Assembly: GCA_002070645.1 (NCBI GenBank)
Contig: MWDQ01000150.1
Location: 1-36,260, forward strand
DNA length: 36,260 nucleotides
Source of the DNA: a candidate division TA06 bacterium ADurb.Bin131
Lineage (GTDB): Bacteria > Ratteibacteria > UBA8468 > B48-G9 > DTJG01
Direction: 5' to 3'
Part shown: positions 7,116 to 16,647 of the stretch, in pieces
Position numbering within the stretch: position 1 is the stretch's first letter
How the letters are laid out: every line of letters begins with the position of its first letter
Program-made: the position numbers and the translations under genes
The notes under the pieces: generated by a model
Told to the model about the DNA's origin: nothing
Databases searched by the model: none
The model's input: the letters and a program-made list of their open reading frames with translations, nothing else

Positions 7116-8176
7116 GTTAATTCCACAGGTCTACCAGTTTCAGCAGACCTGTAAATACCTTCAATAATTTTTACAACAGTTAAAATCTCTTTTGGAGTGG
7201 TAATAGGTTGTGTATTATTTCTAACACAGTTTACAAAATGTTCAATCTCCGCCCGATACGTGTTCACTGGTGGAAATTCAGCAATTGTATCCGTAACCAC
7301 ACCATTCATCTCTCCATATACCCTAAGGGGGGGAGTTGCTTCTGTCCAATACTGAACGCCATTTTTCGTTCCCATAAGAGCAATCTTTAATCCACTTTCA
7401 GAGTTTCCGGCCCAGCTTGCCTCAAGAAAAAGAGTCGCGTTATTATTGAATTTAATAAATCCTGCAGCAAGATCTTCAACATCAAAAACACCTGTTGGTT
7501 TGTCCCCTACCCTGCTCCAGATAGGTGGCCATCCACCGTCAACTGCCTGATTCTTGAATTTATTATAGGTAACCCCAACAACAAGACGGGGGTCAGGACA
7601 TCCCATAAGATAAACAGCAAGATCAAGGATATGAACACCAATATCTATTAGAGGACCTCCTCCTGCTAATTTCTTTGTAGTAAACCATGTCCCCAACCCT
7701 GGAATACCCCTTCGTCTCAAACAGGATGCCTTTGCGAAATATATCTCACCCATCTGGTTGTTTTCAACCATCTTTTTTATAAACTGGCTGTGAGACGCAA
7801 ACCTATGGCAGAATGCAACCATAAACTTATTATTCGTTTGTTGCACTGTGTTAATTATAGATTCTGTTTCTTCAACATTTATTGCAACAGGTTTTTCGCA
7901 TATTACGTGTTTACCGGATTTAAGGGCAGCAATCGATTGTTGTGCATGAAAAGCATTTGGCGAGCATATACTAACAATATCGAGATTTTCATTTATAATA
8001 TTCTCCCAGTTTTCAAATCGCTTCAAGATACCAAACTTCTCTGCAACAAAAGAAAGTTTTGCCTCATTAGGATCGCAGATTGCAACAACCTCTACTTCTG
8101 GTATTGTTTTATATGCTTCTATATGAAAATGAGAAATACCACCAGCACCTATAATCCCAACCTTTATTTTTTTCAT
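7112..8176 (-). CDS. Gfo/Idh/MocA family NAD(P)-dependent oxidoreductase
   Basis: The Rossmann domain starts immediately: KKIKVGIIGAGGISHFHIEAY contains GxGGIxxxH, followed by VAICDP and ISICSPNAFHAQQSI-like strands. HVICEKPVAIN holds the E-K-P signature, with the catalytic-region GGPLIDIGVHILDLAVYLMG (His, Asp, Gly) later. Members oxidise or reduce sugars, inositols or sugar acids, or cleave glycosides by a redox route. The substrate is unknown here. An upstream in-frame ATG at 8263 would add 29 unrelated residues, but ATG 8176 has a textbook CGGAGG site eight bases before it and lies after the predicted promoter, so I use it (354 aa). The pairing with cobO by a 4-base overlap is unexpected. 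Confidence 0.93.
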   Translation of the reverse strand: MKKIKVGIIGAGGISHFHIEAYKTIPEVEVVAICDPNEAKLSFVAEKFGILKRFENWENIINENLDIVSICSPNAFHAQQSIAALKSGKHVICEKPVAINVEETESIINTVQQTNNKFMVAFCHRFASHSQFIKKMVENNQMGEIYFAKASCLRRRGIPGLGTWFTTKKLAGGGPLIDIGVHILDLAVYLMGCPDPRLVVGVTYNKFKNQAVDGGWPPIWSRVGDKPTGVFDVEDLAAGFIKFNNNATLFLEASWAGNSESGLKIALMGTKNGVQYWTEATPPLRVYGEMNGVVTDTIAEFPPVNTYRAEIEHFVNCVRNNTQPITTPKEILTVVKIIEGIYRSAETGRPVELT

Positions 8177-8240
8177 TTTTCCTCCGTTGTTCAAGGTTGT
8201 TATAATCATATCTAAATACGTGCTTTTAATATTAAAAATT

Positions 8241-8270
8241 ATATTAACATAATTTCTCTGCAAACACCAA
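8241..8270 (-). promoter_or_regulatory. Putative promoter for the oxidoreductase-cobO-nitroreductase operon
   Basis: On the minus strand: -35 TTGGTG (8265-8270), 18 bases, then an extended -10 TG-T-TAATAT with TAATAT at 8241-8246. Start of transcription would be near 8234, downstream of the alternative ATG at 8263, which supports the shorter protein. Confidence 0.4.
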
Positions 8271-8319
8271 GTTTACCAAATACCTGATATTAAAAAATCC
8301 GTGCTCCACAGCAATAAAA

Positions 8320-8348
8320 TTGAAAATTCTCTTTTATTAGGTTATATT
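8320..8348 (+). promoter_or_regulatory. Sigma-70-type promoter for leuS
   Basis: -35 TTGAAA at 8320-8325, 17-base spacer, -10 TATATT at 8343-8348. It gives a leader of roughly 25 bases with an AAGGGG ribosome site before ATG 8381. It is divergent from the oxidoreductase promoter about 50 bases away. Confidence 0.6.
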
Positions 8349-8380
8349 TATAAGGTCATTAAATTTATGAAAGGGGCAAA

Positions 8381-10846
8381 ATGGACGAAAAATTAACAAG
8401 AAAATATATACCTGTAATGATTGAAAAAAAATGGCGCAGAATATGGGAAGAAAAAAAAGTAAATTATACTGATATTAACACAAAAAATAAGAAGTACTAT
8501 TGTCTTGATATGTTTCCATATCCCTCGGGTTCAGGGCTCCATGTTGGACACTGGAGAGGATATGTACTTTCTGATGTTTGGGCTCGTTATAAACGGCTTC
8601 ATGGTTATCATGTCCTCCATCCTATGGGATGGGATTCATTTGGATTGCCTGCTGAAAACGATGCTATAAAAAAAGGAATCCATCCAAAGATAAGTACAAG
8701 AAATAATATCGAAAATATACGCCGACAACTTAAAGAAATTGGTGCTATGTATGATTGGAGCAAAGAAATAAACACAAGCGATCCAGAATATTACCGTTGG
8801 ACCCAGTGGATTTTTCTTCAGATGTATCATAAAAATCTTGCATACAGGGCAGAGATGCCTATAAACTGGTGTCCTGCGTGTAAAACAGGGCTCGCAAACG
8901 AAGAAGTAATCAATGGAACCTGTGAAAGGTGCGGAAGTCCGGTGGAAAAGAAAAAACTAATGCAGTGGATGTTAAAAATTACCTCATATGCTGAAAGGCT
9001 GCTTGCTGATATCGAAAAACTCGACTGGCCTGAAAAAGTAAAAACAATGCAAAAGAACTGGATTGGCAAAAGTGAAGGAGCAAGTATATTATTTACACTT
9101 GATAACAACCCAGATATAAAACTGGAGGTATTCACAACAAGACCTGATACTCTTTTTGGCGCAACATATGTGGTACTTGCTCCTGAACACCCACGTGCCC
9201 TCGAAATTACACTGCCTGAACAAATTCCAGATGTTAAGAGATATATCGAAGAAGCAACGAATAAGTCTGATATCGAAAGAACAAACCTTTTAAGAGAAAA
9301 AACAGGCGTCTTTACAGGGGCATTTGCAATTAATCCTGTGAATAATAAAAAGGTCCCTGTATGGATAGCAGATTATGTACTTGCACATTATGGTTCAGGG
9401 GCTATTATGTCGGTTCCTGCTCACGACCAGAGAGATTTCGAATTCGCAAAAAAATTTGGACTACCAATTATAGAAGTTATCTACAGCGAAAATGCATCGA
9501 GAAATCCAGACGGATCACTTGCTTCTGCCTATGAAGGAGCCGGAATACTTATAAATTCTCAGCAATTCAATGGAATTGATTCAGAACAGGCAAAAATTTC
9601 TATAACGCAGTGGCTGAAGAATATGAATAAAGGCGATTTTAAGACAACATATAAATTAAGGGATTGGGTTTTTTCAAGACAGAGATATTGGGGTGAACCA
9701 ATTCCAATAATTTACTGCAAGAAATGCGGAACTGTTCCTGTTAATGAAAAAGATCTTCCGGTTATTTTACCTGATGTCGAATCATATAAACCAACAGGTA
9801 CTGGAAAATCTCCACTTGCGGCAATAAAAGAATTTGTAAATACATCCTGCCCAATATGCGGCGGCCCTGCTGAAAGAGAAACAGATACAATGCCACAGTG
9901 GGCTGGTTCCTCCTGGTATTTTTTAAGATACCCAAATTCAAATCTTGAAACAGCACCTTTCGATAAAAAAATTGTCGATAAGTGGTTACCAGTGGATTGT
10001 TATGTTGGAGGAGTTGAGCACGCAATTCTTCACCTTTTATACGCAAGATTCTTCACAAAATTTCTTTATGATATCGGTGCAATTGGTTTTGATGAACCTT
10101 TTTTAAGATTGTTTAATCAAGGAATGGTTACAAAATTCAGTGAAAAAACAGGAAAGATTGAAAAAATGTCCAAGTCAAAAGGAAATGTTGTTAATCCAGA
10201 CCCTCTGGTCGAAAAATATGGCACTGATACAGTACGACTTTATGAGCTGTTTATTGGTCCGCCAGAGGTTGATTCAGAATGGAATGATAGTGGCATTGAA
10301 GGATGCTATAGATTTTTAAGAAAAGCATGGGATTTTATTATCGAGCAGGTGGAAAAAAATTATAATGAGACAGACAAACAGTCAAAGATAAAATTACATC
10401 AATTGATAAAAAAGGTTACTGAAAGAATTGAGGGGTTTAAACTAAATACAGCAATCAGTGCTTTTATGGAATTCATAAAGGATATACCAGATGATGCCTG
10501 TTTTTCCAGACAGGATATAGAAAAATTTATTGTGCTGCTTTCTCCATTTGCACCACACTTTGCAGAGGAACTCTGGTGTGAAGTTCTTAACCATGCTGAA
10601 ACAGTTTTTAATGATAGATGGCCTGAATTTGAAAATAAATTTATTTTTGAAGAAACAATTACCATACCTGTGCAGGTTAACGGCAAACTTCGTGGAACAC
10701 TTATCGTAGGGAAAGATGAAGATTCTGAATCTATCTTGAAAAGTGCCCTTGAATTAGAATCTGTTTCGCGTTTTGTATCAGGCAGGCATATTGTTAAACA
10801 AATCTATGTTCCTGGTAAAATTGTAAATATTGTTACCAAACAATAA
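8381..10846 (+). CDS. leuS: Leucyl-tRNA synthetase
   Basis: 821 aa, bacterial-type Leu[21 protein letters not shown] carries the HIGH-like motif. A zinc knuckle follows (C-P-A-C at about 164 and C-E-R-C at about 185). The CP1 editing domain contains [20 protein letters not shown], the threonine-rich peptide that discharges mischarged tRNA. A second Cys4 site is CKKCG and CPICGG (about 450-490), followed by [16 protein letters not shown]. The catalytic KMSKS loop is [13 protein letters not shown], and the C-terminal anticodon-binding and LeuRS-specific domains end with [10 protein letters not shown]. All active-site signatures are intact and the length is normal. It is a single-gene transcription unit with its own promoter and terminators. 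Confidence 0.98.
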   Translation: MDEKLTRKYIPVMIEKKWRRIWEEKKVNYTDINTKNKKYYCLDMFPYPSGSGLHVGHWRGYVLSDVWARYKRLHGYHVLHPMGWDSFGLPAENDAIKKGIHPKISTRNNIENIRRQLKEIGAMYDWSKEINTSDPEYYRWTQWIFLQMYHKNLAYRAEMPINWCPACKTGLANEEVINGTCERCGSPVEKKKLMQWMLKITSYAERLLADIEKLDWPEKVKTMQKNWIGKSEGASILFTLDNNPDIKLEVFTTRPDTLFGATYVVLAPEHPRALEITLPEQIPDVKRYIEEATNKSDIERTNLLREKTGVFTGAFAINPVNNKKVPVWIADYVLAHYGSGAIMSVPAHDQRDFEFAKKFGLPIIEVIYSENASRNPDGSLASAYEGAGILINSQQFNGIDSEQAKISITQWLKNMNKGDFKTTYKLRDWVFSRQRYWGEPIPIIYCKKCGTVPVNEKDLPVILPDVESYKPTGTGKSPLAAIKEFVNTSCPICGGPAERETDTMPQWAGSSWYFLRYPNSNLETAPFDKKIVDKWLPVDCYVGGVEHAILHLLYARFFTKFLYDIGAIGFDEPFLRLFNQGMVTKFSEKTGKIEKMSKSKGNVVNPDPLVEKYGTDTVRLYELFIGPPEVDSEWNDSGIEGCYRFLRKAWDFIIEQVEKNYNETDKQSKIKLHQLIKKVTERIEGFKLNTAISAFMEFIKDIPDDACFSRQDIEKFIVLLSPFAPHFAEELWCEVLNHAETVFNDRWPEFENKFIFEETITIPVQVNGKLRGTLIVGKDEDSESILKSALELESVSRFVSGRHIVKQIYVPGKIVNIVTKQ

Positions 10847-10880
10847 ATCATATTATCTGATTCATAGCAGAAGAAAATTT

Positions 10881-10905
10881 ATAGGTAGAAACCTATCTTT
10901 TTATT
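10881..10905 (+). terminator. Rho-independent terminator of leuS
   Basis: ATAGGT (10881-10886), loop AGAA, ACCTAT (10891-10896), then C and a T-run. It lies 35 bases after the leuS stop. The stem is only six pairs with two G-C, so it is probably weak and backed by the stronger hairpin that follows. Confidence 0.5.
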
Positions 10906-10913
10906 ATGGCAAA

Positions 10914-10944
10914 AAAAAAGGGGCTACTATAAAGCCCCTTTTTT
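10914..10944. terminator. Bidirectional terminator between leuS and the small membrane-protein gene
   Basis: GGGGC at 10920-10924 pairs with GCCCC at 10934-10938. The stem is flanked by an A-run (10911-10919) and a T-run (10939-10944) that extend it by six A-T pairs and give a U-tract on either strand. It can end leuS transcription from the left and that of the 78-residue gene from the right. Confidence 0.85.
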
Positions 10945-10958
10945 ATAAAGGTATTTTC

Positions 10959-11195
10959 TTATTTTGGCTGTTCTGTTTGCGTCTCTGCTGCTTCTTTTTT
11001 TGCTTTTTCCTTCTCTTTCTGCTCTTCTTTCCTATCCTTTATATCACTTATTCCAGCCGCAATTGCTATTACCCCAACAAGCAGAATAAAAAATGGTACA
11101 GCTGCCTTAAGACCTTTTACGAAAAGATCCCACCAGTTAATCATTCCTACAAGACCGACTACCACCGCGATTATACCTCCAATAAGTGCTCCCAT
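10959..11195 (-). CDS. Small two-helix membrane protein of unknown function
   Basis: 78 aa, not recognised as a named family. Residues 3-20 (glycine- and isoleucine-rich) and 31-50 are two hydrophobic helices joined by a short loop with INWWDLF. Residues 51-78 form a strongly charged cytosol-type tail rich in Lys and Glu, ending with Thr, Gln and Pro. The ATG is preceded by AAAGGAGG. It has its own strong promoter and a good terminator, so it is a monocistronic, well-expressed gene. It looks like the small phage-shock or holin-like accessory proteins only in general shape; I assign no function. Confidence 0.75.
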   Translation of the reverse strand: MGALIGGIIAVVVGLVGMINWWDLFVKGLKAAVPFFILLVGVIAIAAGISDIKDRKEEQKEKEKAKKEAAETQTEQPK

Positions 11196-11225
11196 TCATC
11201 CTCCTTTTTATAGAAATTCCAATTT

Positions 11226-11254
11226 ATTATCACATGTCTTTTTCTATATGTCAA
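11226..11254 (-). promoter_or_regulatory. Strong promoter for the small membrane-protein gene
   Basis: Minus strand: perfect -35 TTGACA (11249-11254), 17-base spacer ending in TGT, -10 GATAAT (11226-11231), so it also has an extended -10 TG. It is among the best consensus matches in the window and serves a 78-residue protein. It lies between ribF and that gene, so it is independent of the aro operon. Confidence 0.75.
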
Positions 11255-11297
11255 TTTTTTTATTCCCTTCTTTACCCCATTTCTTACTCTTATTTCC

Positions 11298-12257
11298 TTA
11301 TGCAGACGAAAGAATTTTGTCAAAATTAAAGGAATTAAGAATTTCCATGGCTTCTTTAACATCCATTCTTATTTGATTTGCAAGATCTTCCACATTACTA
11401 AATCTTTTTATTTCCCTTATTTTCTTTACTGGGATAATAGAAAAAATTTCATCTTCATCAACAACAATACTTTTATCTTCAATAATATGAATTTCTAAAG
11501 ACAGCGGTGATTTAAACGTTGGAGATGAACCATAGAAAGCTACTGCCTTGAACAATTCGCCCTTATAAATTACAGTACAGGCATATACACCATTTTGAAG
11601 AGGACTGTTTTTATTTCTTACATCAATGTTTATTGTGGGAAAACCGATTGTTTTCCCGATTCCTCTACCCTTAATAAAACTCCCTTCAATTGTAAACCAT
11701 CTTCCAAGAAATAAAGAAGCATGAAAAAAATCAGAATTTTTTATTAATCTTTTTATTTCACTGCTGCTAACAACCCTATTATCGATGATAACTGTTTTAA
11801 CAACCCTTACTTCAACACAACCGGAAACAGCCCATGATTTCAGATAAGAAATATCGCCTTCTCTGCGAAAACCAAATCTAAAATTCTCGCCAACAACAAT
11901 GCCAGCCATATTACATCTTTCCTTCATCATATTTAAGAAATCCTGTGGCGTAAGTTTGTGTATCTCAAAAAAATCTGCCCAGAGGCAAATCTCTATGCCA
12001 TTTTCCCTGAATGCTTCCAGTTTTTCATCCCACAAACTAAGAGTCGTATCAAATGGATAATCTCTGAATGTAAAAACACAGGGAATACAATTCAACTGGT
12101 GCGAAAGATTAATTATCTCTTTTACAATCTTTTGGTGACCTATATGAAATCCATCAAATTTCCCTATTCCGATAACAGTCCTGAGATTTTTATCAATTTT
12201 AAAACTGCGTATGTTTAATATCTTCATTTTCGTAAGTTTATAAGTTATTAACTTCAT
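11298..12257 (-). CDS. ribF: Bifunctional riboflavin kinase/FAD synthetase RibF
   Basis: 319 aa, typical RibF size. The N-terminal nucleotidyltransferase (FAD synthetase) domain shows GIGKFDGFHIGHQKIV with the H-x-G-H motif, VFTFRDYP, and VVGENFRFGFRREGD. The C-terminal flavokinase domain shows GRWFTIEGSFIKGRGIGKT, GFPTINID (the P-T-x-N metal/ATP motif), NGVYACTV and LEIHIIED. It makes FMN and then FAD from riboflavin. ATG 12257 overlaps the alcohol dehydrogenase TGA as ATGA. An internal ATG at 12227 would also keep the whole domain. It is the last gene of the aroB operon; FMN supply is relevant to chorismate synthase, which needs reduced FMN, though that link is inference. Confidence 0.95.
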   Translation of the reverse strand: MKLITYKLTKMKILNIRSFKIDKNLRTVIGIGKFDGFHIGHQKIVKEIINLSHQLNCIPCVFTFRDYPFDTTLSLWDEKLEAFRENGIEICLWADFFEIHKLTPQDFLNMMKERCNMAGIVVGENFRFGFRREGDISYLKSWAVSGCVEVRVVKTVIIDNRVVSSSEIKRLIKNSDFFHASLFLGRWFTIEGSFIKGRGIGKTIGFPTINIDVRNKNSPLQNGVYACTVIYKGELFKAVAFYGSSPTFKSPLSLEIHIIEDKSIVVDEDEIFSIIPVKKIREIKRFSNVEDLANQIRMDVKEAMEILNSFNFDKILSSA

Positions 12258-13369
12258 AACATCTTCGAGAATATTTCAACAAACTCTTCCTTGCTAATAG
12301 ACATCTTCATATTCCTGAAAGCCCTTTCATTTCCGATAACAGCCATCTCTGCAAGGACGTCAACATCTTCCCGTTGTATTCCAAGTTCACTGAGATGAAC
12401 AGGAATACCAATTTTTTTATTTATATCGAAGAGAGAATCGATACTAAAAATTTTTTCAAGATCATGGATTTCCTCTTCATAGCCATGGTTTTTCAAAAAT
12501 TCAAGAGCATAGGGAAGACATATTGCATTCGCAGTTCCATGATGAAGTTGATATCTTATAGTCAATCCATATGCCATACCGTGAACAACAATAGTACCCG
12601 TATGGTTAATCACAAATCCTGCGTACAAAGAACCAAGCAGGAGAGTTGATAGATACTCGATTTTCCGTTGTTGAACTGCTTTCTCTATATTATCGAAAAT
12701 CAGGGTAATTGCTTCGCGTGAAAAAATTTTTGTAAGATGATTCGCTTTTATAGAAAGAAATCCTTCAACTGCATGGCATAATGCATCCATGCCAGTGCCC
12801 GCAATAATCCCTGGTGGGAGGGTCTTAATAGCAACAGGATCAAGAATTGCCATTTTTGGAATTATCCTTTCAGATGATATTGTTTTCTTTGTTCCTGATT
12901 GCCAATCAATAATCACAGAGTATCTCGTAACCTCACTTCCAGTACCACAGGTTGTTGGTATGGCGACTATGGGAAGTGGATCATTTTTAAACTTCTCTTC
13001 TCCAAAATAACCCTGAAGAGAACCTGTGTTTTTTACAAGTACCCCTGCTGCTTTTGCAACATCCATTGCACTTCCCCCGCCAACAGCAACAAGAACATCT
13101 GCATTACACCTTATTGCAAACTGAGCAACTTTCATACAATCATCCACAGAAGGTTCAGGCGAAACACCTTCATAAATATGGAAGGTAATGTGTTTCCTGT
13201 TCAGAATATCCGTGATGGAATCAAGCAACCCACTTTTTCTCACAGAAGATCTCCCTGTTACAATCAATGGAATTTTCCCATAACGGGATATCTCTGGCAA
13301 AAAGTCGTGTATGGTATCCTCACCAAATATAATCTTGGTTGGTAAAAAAAATCTTATTGTTTTTAACAA
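12254..13369 (-). CDS. Iron-containing (group III) alcohol dehydrogenase
   Basis: 371 aa of the Fe-ADH/DHQS-like fold. Cofactor loop: VAVGGGSAMDVAKAAGV. Then IPTTCGTGSEVTRYSVI. The metal-binding Asp and His lie in GTGMDALCHAVEGFLS, and the two further His in VHGMAYGL and HHGTANAICLPYAL, so all four ligands are present. Substrates in the family range from ethanol and butanol to lactaldehyde and propanediols, and the sequence does not decide. The start is TTG with a clear AGGAG seven bases upstream. It overlaps the glycoside hydrolase stop by seven bases and the ribF start by four. AroB, encoded in the same operon, is a distant fold relative, but motifs assign this one to Fe-ADH. Confidence 0.9.
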   Translation of the reverse strand: MLKTIRFFLPTKIIFGEDTIHDFLPEISRYGKIPLIVTGRSSVRKSGLLDSITDILNRKHITFHIYEGVSPEPSVDDCMKVAQFAIRCNADVLVAVGGGSAMDVAKAAGVLVKNTGSLQGYFGEEKFKNDPLPIVAIPTTCGTGSEVTRYSVIIDWQSGTKKTISSERIIPKMAILDPVAIKTLPPGIIAGTGMDALCHAVEGFLSIKANHLTKIFSREAITLIFDNIEKAVQQRKIEYLSTLLLGSLYAGFVINHTGTIVVHGMAYGLTIRYQLHHGTANAICLPYALEFLKNHGYEEEIHDLEKIFSIDSLFDINKKIGIPVHLSELGIQREDVDVLAEMAVIGNERAFRNMKMSISKEEFVEIFSKML

Positions 13370-14532
13370 ATTATTTCTCCTGTAGCAATTTTTTCAAGAC
13401 TTATCAAAGGTACTGATGCTGGACAATCTTGATATGGTCCGCGAATTCCATTTCTGGAAATCTTTGTTATATCACCATCAATTGGATTATAAAATTCCCA
13501 GAATTTTCCCGTTGTGTTATAGGTATTATAAACATTGTCAAGACATATCTTTGATATTTTTCTGGCAATATCGTTATAATGATATCTTTGAAGACCTATA
13601 CATGTCCAGAATACCTCTGACGGCCAGAGACATCCTCGCCAGAAGTCAAGTTTAAATTTTGGCTCTGACAGGGCAACTGAAGGAAGTCCACATGGTGCTC
13701 CAAATTCCCCTGGATCAAGCAACAAAGGAACCATCCTCTCAACATCCTCCTCCAATGCAAGACCACTTATAAGTGTCCAGAAAGAAGCAGAGGTTTTCTT
13801 CGCATTCATGCCAGTAAGTTCATAATCACAAAAGAAACCCAGAATATCATCCCAGAAATATCTCATAACGATCTTTTTAAGATTTCCATGTATAGAAACA
13901 AGATGATCCTTTTCTTTATTCATACCCAGTTTTTCCGCAAGGAAAATCATATTCTCGAGATAAAGAAGAATTTGACAGTTTAAGTCAATGCAGGGAAATG
14001 GCCCAAGATCCGTAAAATCCCATCGAGGAGAATGCTGACATCCTGATTCCGCTGAATCCTTTCTGTCAGGAAAACTATCAAGATACCAGAATAACCCTAT
14101 TCTATCCTGACGATTTTTTATCCACCATTTAAGATTTGTAATCCCGCTTTCAAAACAGAACAATGCAAATTTTGTATCCCACTGTTTTTCAAGAATTTTC
14201 CTCGCAGCATAACTCCACACAGGAGGATGGCTGTATTCATAAAATCTACCTTTTTCATTATCACGGTATAAAACATCTGACCTGCAAACAACCCTTGCAG
14301 CCATCATCCCATCTTTGTCTCTAAGACACGACTTTAAGTAAAGAACAATCTGGTGCCTTGCTCTTTGAATATCAAAGTGCGATAACTCATGAGATATCAA
14401 AGGTGTTTGCCATCCTCCAAGTCCTTTAATAGGATATCCCTTTCCAAATGAAATCCATTCACCTGGAAATGGATATTCAGCAGGATATGTTGATTCATCA
14501 ATAAGAACCTTCCATGCTTTAATTATGTCCAT
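13363..14532 (-). CDS. GH63-like (alpha/alpha)6-barrel glycoside hydrolase, catalytic acid position substituted
   Basis: 389 aa with the motif order of GH63/mannosylglycerate-hydrolase-like proteins: GLGGWQTPLISHE (residues 38-50), YSHPPVWSYAARKI (100-113), LKWWIKNRQD, an E-S-G-x-x-x-S-P-R segment (162-170), the Asp-Leu-Asn helix at about 183-185, FWRGCLWPSEVFW (297-309) and WEFYNP (345-350) with the usual base-side Glu346. In active relatives the ESG segment reads E-S-G-x-D-x-S-P and the Asp is the general acid; here position 166 is Gln. There is no signal peptide, so it is cytosolic. It lies 16 bases after aroF and overlaps the alcohol dehydrogenase gene. Fold assignment is moderate and substrate unknown; it may act on a stored glycoside or be a non-hydrolytic relative. 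Confidence 0.75.
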   Translation of the reverse strand: MDIIKAWKVLIDESTYPAEYPFPGEWISFGKGYPIKGLGGWQTPLISHELSHFDIQRARHQIVLYLKSCLRDKDGMMAARVVCRSDVLYRDNEKGRFYEYSHPPVWSYAARKILEKQWDTKFALFCFESGITNLKWWIKNRQDRIGLFWYLDSFPDRKDSAESGCQHSPRWDFTDLGPFPCIDLNCQILLYLENMIFLAEKLGMNKEKDHLVSIHGNLKKIVMRYFWDDILGFFCDYELTGMNAKKTSASFWTLISGLALEEDVERMVPLLLDPGEFGAPCGLPSVALSEPKFKLDFWRGCLWPSEVFWTCIGLQRYHYNDIARKISKICLDNVYNTYNTTGKFWEFYNPIDGDITKISRNGIRGPYQDCPASVPLISLEKIATGEIIC

Positions 14533-14548
14533 AAGAAAATCTTTGAGA

Positions 14549-15571
14549 TTAAATAATCCTACCCATAATATGAATAAAAGGTGTTATTTCTTTTATAAGT
14601 TTCTCGAACAAATCAAAGGTCAGAGATTGATAGCCATCTGATAATGCTTCTTCTGGCTTTGGATGAACCTCAACTATTAATCCATCTGCCCCTGCTGCGA
14701 CCGCCGCCCTCGACATAGGAATAACAAGTTCTCTTTTTCCTGTACCATGGCTGGGATCAACAAAAACAGGTAGATGACTCTCTTTCTTTAAGACAGGAAT
14801 AGCACTTAAATCAAGACAGTTTCTTGTAAATTGCGAATCAAATGTTCTTATTCCTCGTTCACAGAGTATAACCTGATTATTCCCGGCTTTTAAAATATAC
14901 TCTGCACAACTAAGAAATTCTCCTATTGTTGCCTGGAACCCTCTTTTAAGCATCACCGGTATAGAGGTTCTTCCAACCCTTTCAAGCAATCTATAATTAT
15001 ACATATTTCTTGCGCCAATCTGAAGAATATCAGCAACATCAGCAACAATTTCAACCTCTTCAGGTGCGAGAACTTCTGTGATAACAGGAAGCCCTGTTTC
15101 ATTTTTTACATCCTTTAGTATCGCAAGTCCTTCCTTCCCAAGTCCAACAAAACTATAAGGTGAAGTTCTCGGCTTGTACGCTCCTCCACGTAAAATTTTC
15201 CCATTGTGGTTCTTTATGAATACTGCTGTTGTAAACATCTGATCATAACTTTCAACCGAACAGGGACCTGCTGCTATAACAAAATGTTTATTGTCTATAA
15301 CAATATTTCCAGCAAAAACTGTGGTATCCGCTGGATGAAATTCTCTGGTCACAAGTTTATAATCCTTAAGAATACTTATAACATCTATAACACCAGGAAA
15401 TGATACAAAAACCTCCTCAGATAACTCGCGAGTATCTCCAATAATACCTATTATTATCTTTTCCGTACCTCTGCTAAGGTTAACATCAAAACCGAGCATC
15501 TTGATTTTATCTATAACAGCATTGATATTTTCCTCAGGACATTTTCCATCCATTATAATAATATCCGCCAT
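14549..15571 (-). CDS. aroF: 3-deoxy-7-phosphoheptulonate (DAHP) synthase, class I beta
   Basis: 340 aa. About 85 N-terminal residues form a ferredoxin-like (ACT-like) domain, as in Thermotoga-type DAHP synthases, where it mediates feedback by aromatic amino acids. The catalytic barrel shows [61 protein letters not shown] and the metal-site [11 protein letters not shown]. The enzyme condenses PEP with erythrose 4-phosphate, the first step to chorismate. Its ATG overlaps the pheA stop as TAATG, which couples the committed step of the common pathway to the first step of the phenylalanine branch. Some subgroup members also have KDO8P-synthase-like features, but the N-terminal domain favours DAHP. 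Confidence 0.95.
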   Translation of the reverse strand: MADIIIMDGKCPEENINAVIDKIKMLGFDVNLSRGTEKIIIGIIGDTRELSEEVFVSFPGVIDVISILKDYKLVTREFHPADTTVFAGNIVIDNKHFVIAAGPCSVESYDQMFTTAVFIKNHNGKILRGGAYKPRTSPYSFVGLGKEGLAILKDVKNETGLPVITEVLAPEEVEIVADVADILQIGARNMYNYRLLERVGRTSIPVMLKRGFQATIGEFLSCAEYILKAGNNQVILCERGIRTFDSQFTRNCLDLSAIPVLKKESHLPVFVDPSHGTGKRELVIPMSRAAVAAGADGLIVEVHPKPEEALSDGYQSLTFDLFEKLIKEITPFIHIMGRII

Positions 15572-16647
15572 TAGATATTCCCTTTTGGATAAGAACCAAG
15601 TATCTTAAGAAATGCGCAATTTTTTTCAAGCATTCTGAGTGCTGATTTAACATTATCCTCGTCTTTATGTCCAAGAAAATCCACAAAGAATATGTATTCC
15701 CATGCTTTTTTCTTTGTCGGTCTTGATTCAATGCGTGTAAGATTAATATTGTATTTCTTAAATGGAACAAGCATATCATGAAGTGCTCCAACTCTATCCT
15801 TTATGGAAAACATAATGGACGTTTTGTCATCACCGCTCGGTTTTGCTTCATCCGCACCAATAACAAGAAACCTCGTAACATTTTCCTTAAAATCCTCAAT
15901 ATTCGAGGCAAGAATATTCATATCATAGAGACCAGCAGAAACCTCTGACCCAATCGCAGCGGAAAAATGTTCCTTCCTTGCAAGTTCAACAGCGTATGCA
16001 GTACTTTCTGTTTCAACAAGTGATACATCTCTAATATTATCTTCAAGCCATTTCTGGCATTGAGCAAGTGCTTGAGGATGAGAATAAACCTTTTTTATTT
16101 TATCCAACCTTGTTTCTCTCGAGAGCAAGAAATGATGAATCTCAAGCATAATTTCAGCAGTAATTATCAAATCGCAGTCAATAAACATATCGAGAGTATG
16201 GGTAACCACTCCTTCGGTTGAATTTTCAACTGGTACCACTCCATAATCAGCCCTTTTCTTCTCAACCTCCATAAACACATTTTCAATTGTTCTACAGGAA
16301 ATGTATATATTCTTTTCTCCAAACTGGTACAGAGAGGCCTGATGCGTAAATGTCCCTGCAGGTCCAAAATAAGCAATCTTCAAAGGTTCCCCGAATGACC
16401 TACACACCTTAAAAACCGCGCCCATAACTGTTTCTATATCCTGATTTGAAAGAGGTCCTTTGTTTATCTTCTGAAGTTTCTCGATAATCTTTTTTTCTCT
16501 TGCAGGGTCAAATCTCGGAAAATTTGAAATCTTTTTTACCTCATTTATCTGTTTTACAATACTTGCCCTGCGATTTAATAATTGAATTAAACTTTTATCA
16601 ACATCATCGATTTCGGTTCTCAGAGTATCAAGATCTTTATTTTTCAT
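15571..16647 (-). CDS. pheA: Chorismate mutase/prephenate dehydratase (P-protein)
   Basis: Three domains in 358 aa. Residues 1-85: AroQ-type chorismate mutase ([29 protein letters not shown]). About 88-270: prephenate dehydratase starting [14 protein letters not shown], with [40 protein letters not shown] and the catalytic NVTRFLVIG. About 275-355: ACT domain with [10 protein letters not shown] and the Phe-binding N-L-T-R-I-E-S-R-P. It turns chorismate into phenylpyruvate and is normally inhibited by phenylalanine. An in-frame ATG at 16662 exists, but ATG 16647 forms ATGA with the aroB stop and follows GGGGAG by eight bases, so I prefer it. Confidence 0.97.
   Translation of the reverse strand: MKNKDLDTLRTEIDDVDKSLIQLLNRRASIVKQINEVKKISNFPRFDPAREKKIIEKLQKINKGPLSNQDIETVMGAVFKVCRSFGEPLKIAYFGPAGTFTHQASLYQFGEKNIYISCRTIENVFMEVEKKRADYGVVPVENSTEGVVTHTLDMFIDCDLIITAEIMLEIHHFLLSRETRLDKIKKVYSHPQALAQCQKWLEDNIRDVSLVETESTAYAVELARKEHFSAAIGSEVSAGLYDMNILASNIEDFKENVTRFLVIGADEAKPSGDDKTSIMFSIKDRVGALHDMLVPFKKYNINLTRIESRPTKKKAWEYIFFVDFLGHKDEDNVKSALRMLEKNCAFLKILGSYPKGNI

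Noticed and set aside
8177-8263. N-terminal extension of the Gfo/Idh/MocA oxidoreductase
   Set aside because: It precedes the Rossmann strand with unrelated residues, and the better start has a GGAGG site and lies after the predicted transcription start.
10830-11213. 127-codon plus-strand open frame after leuS
   Set aside because: Low-complexity Phe/Leu/Cys-rich product; it runs through both terminators and antisense to the small membrane-protein gene, whose promoter and ribosome site are far better.
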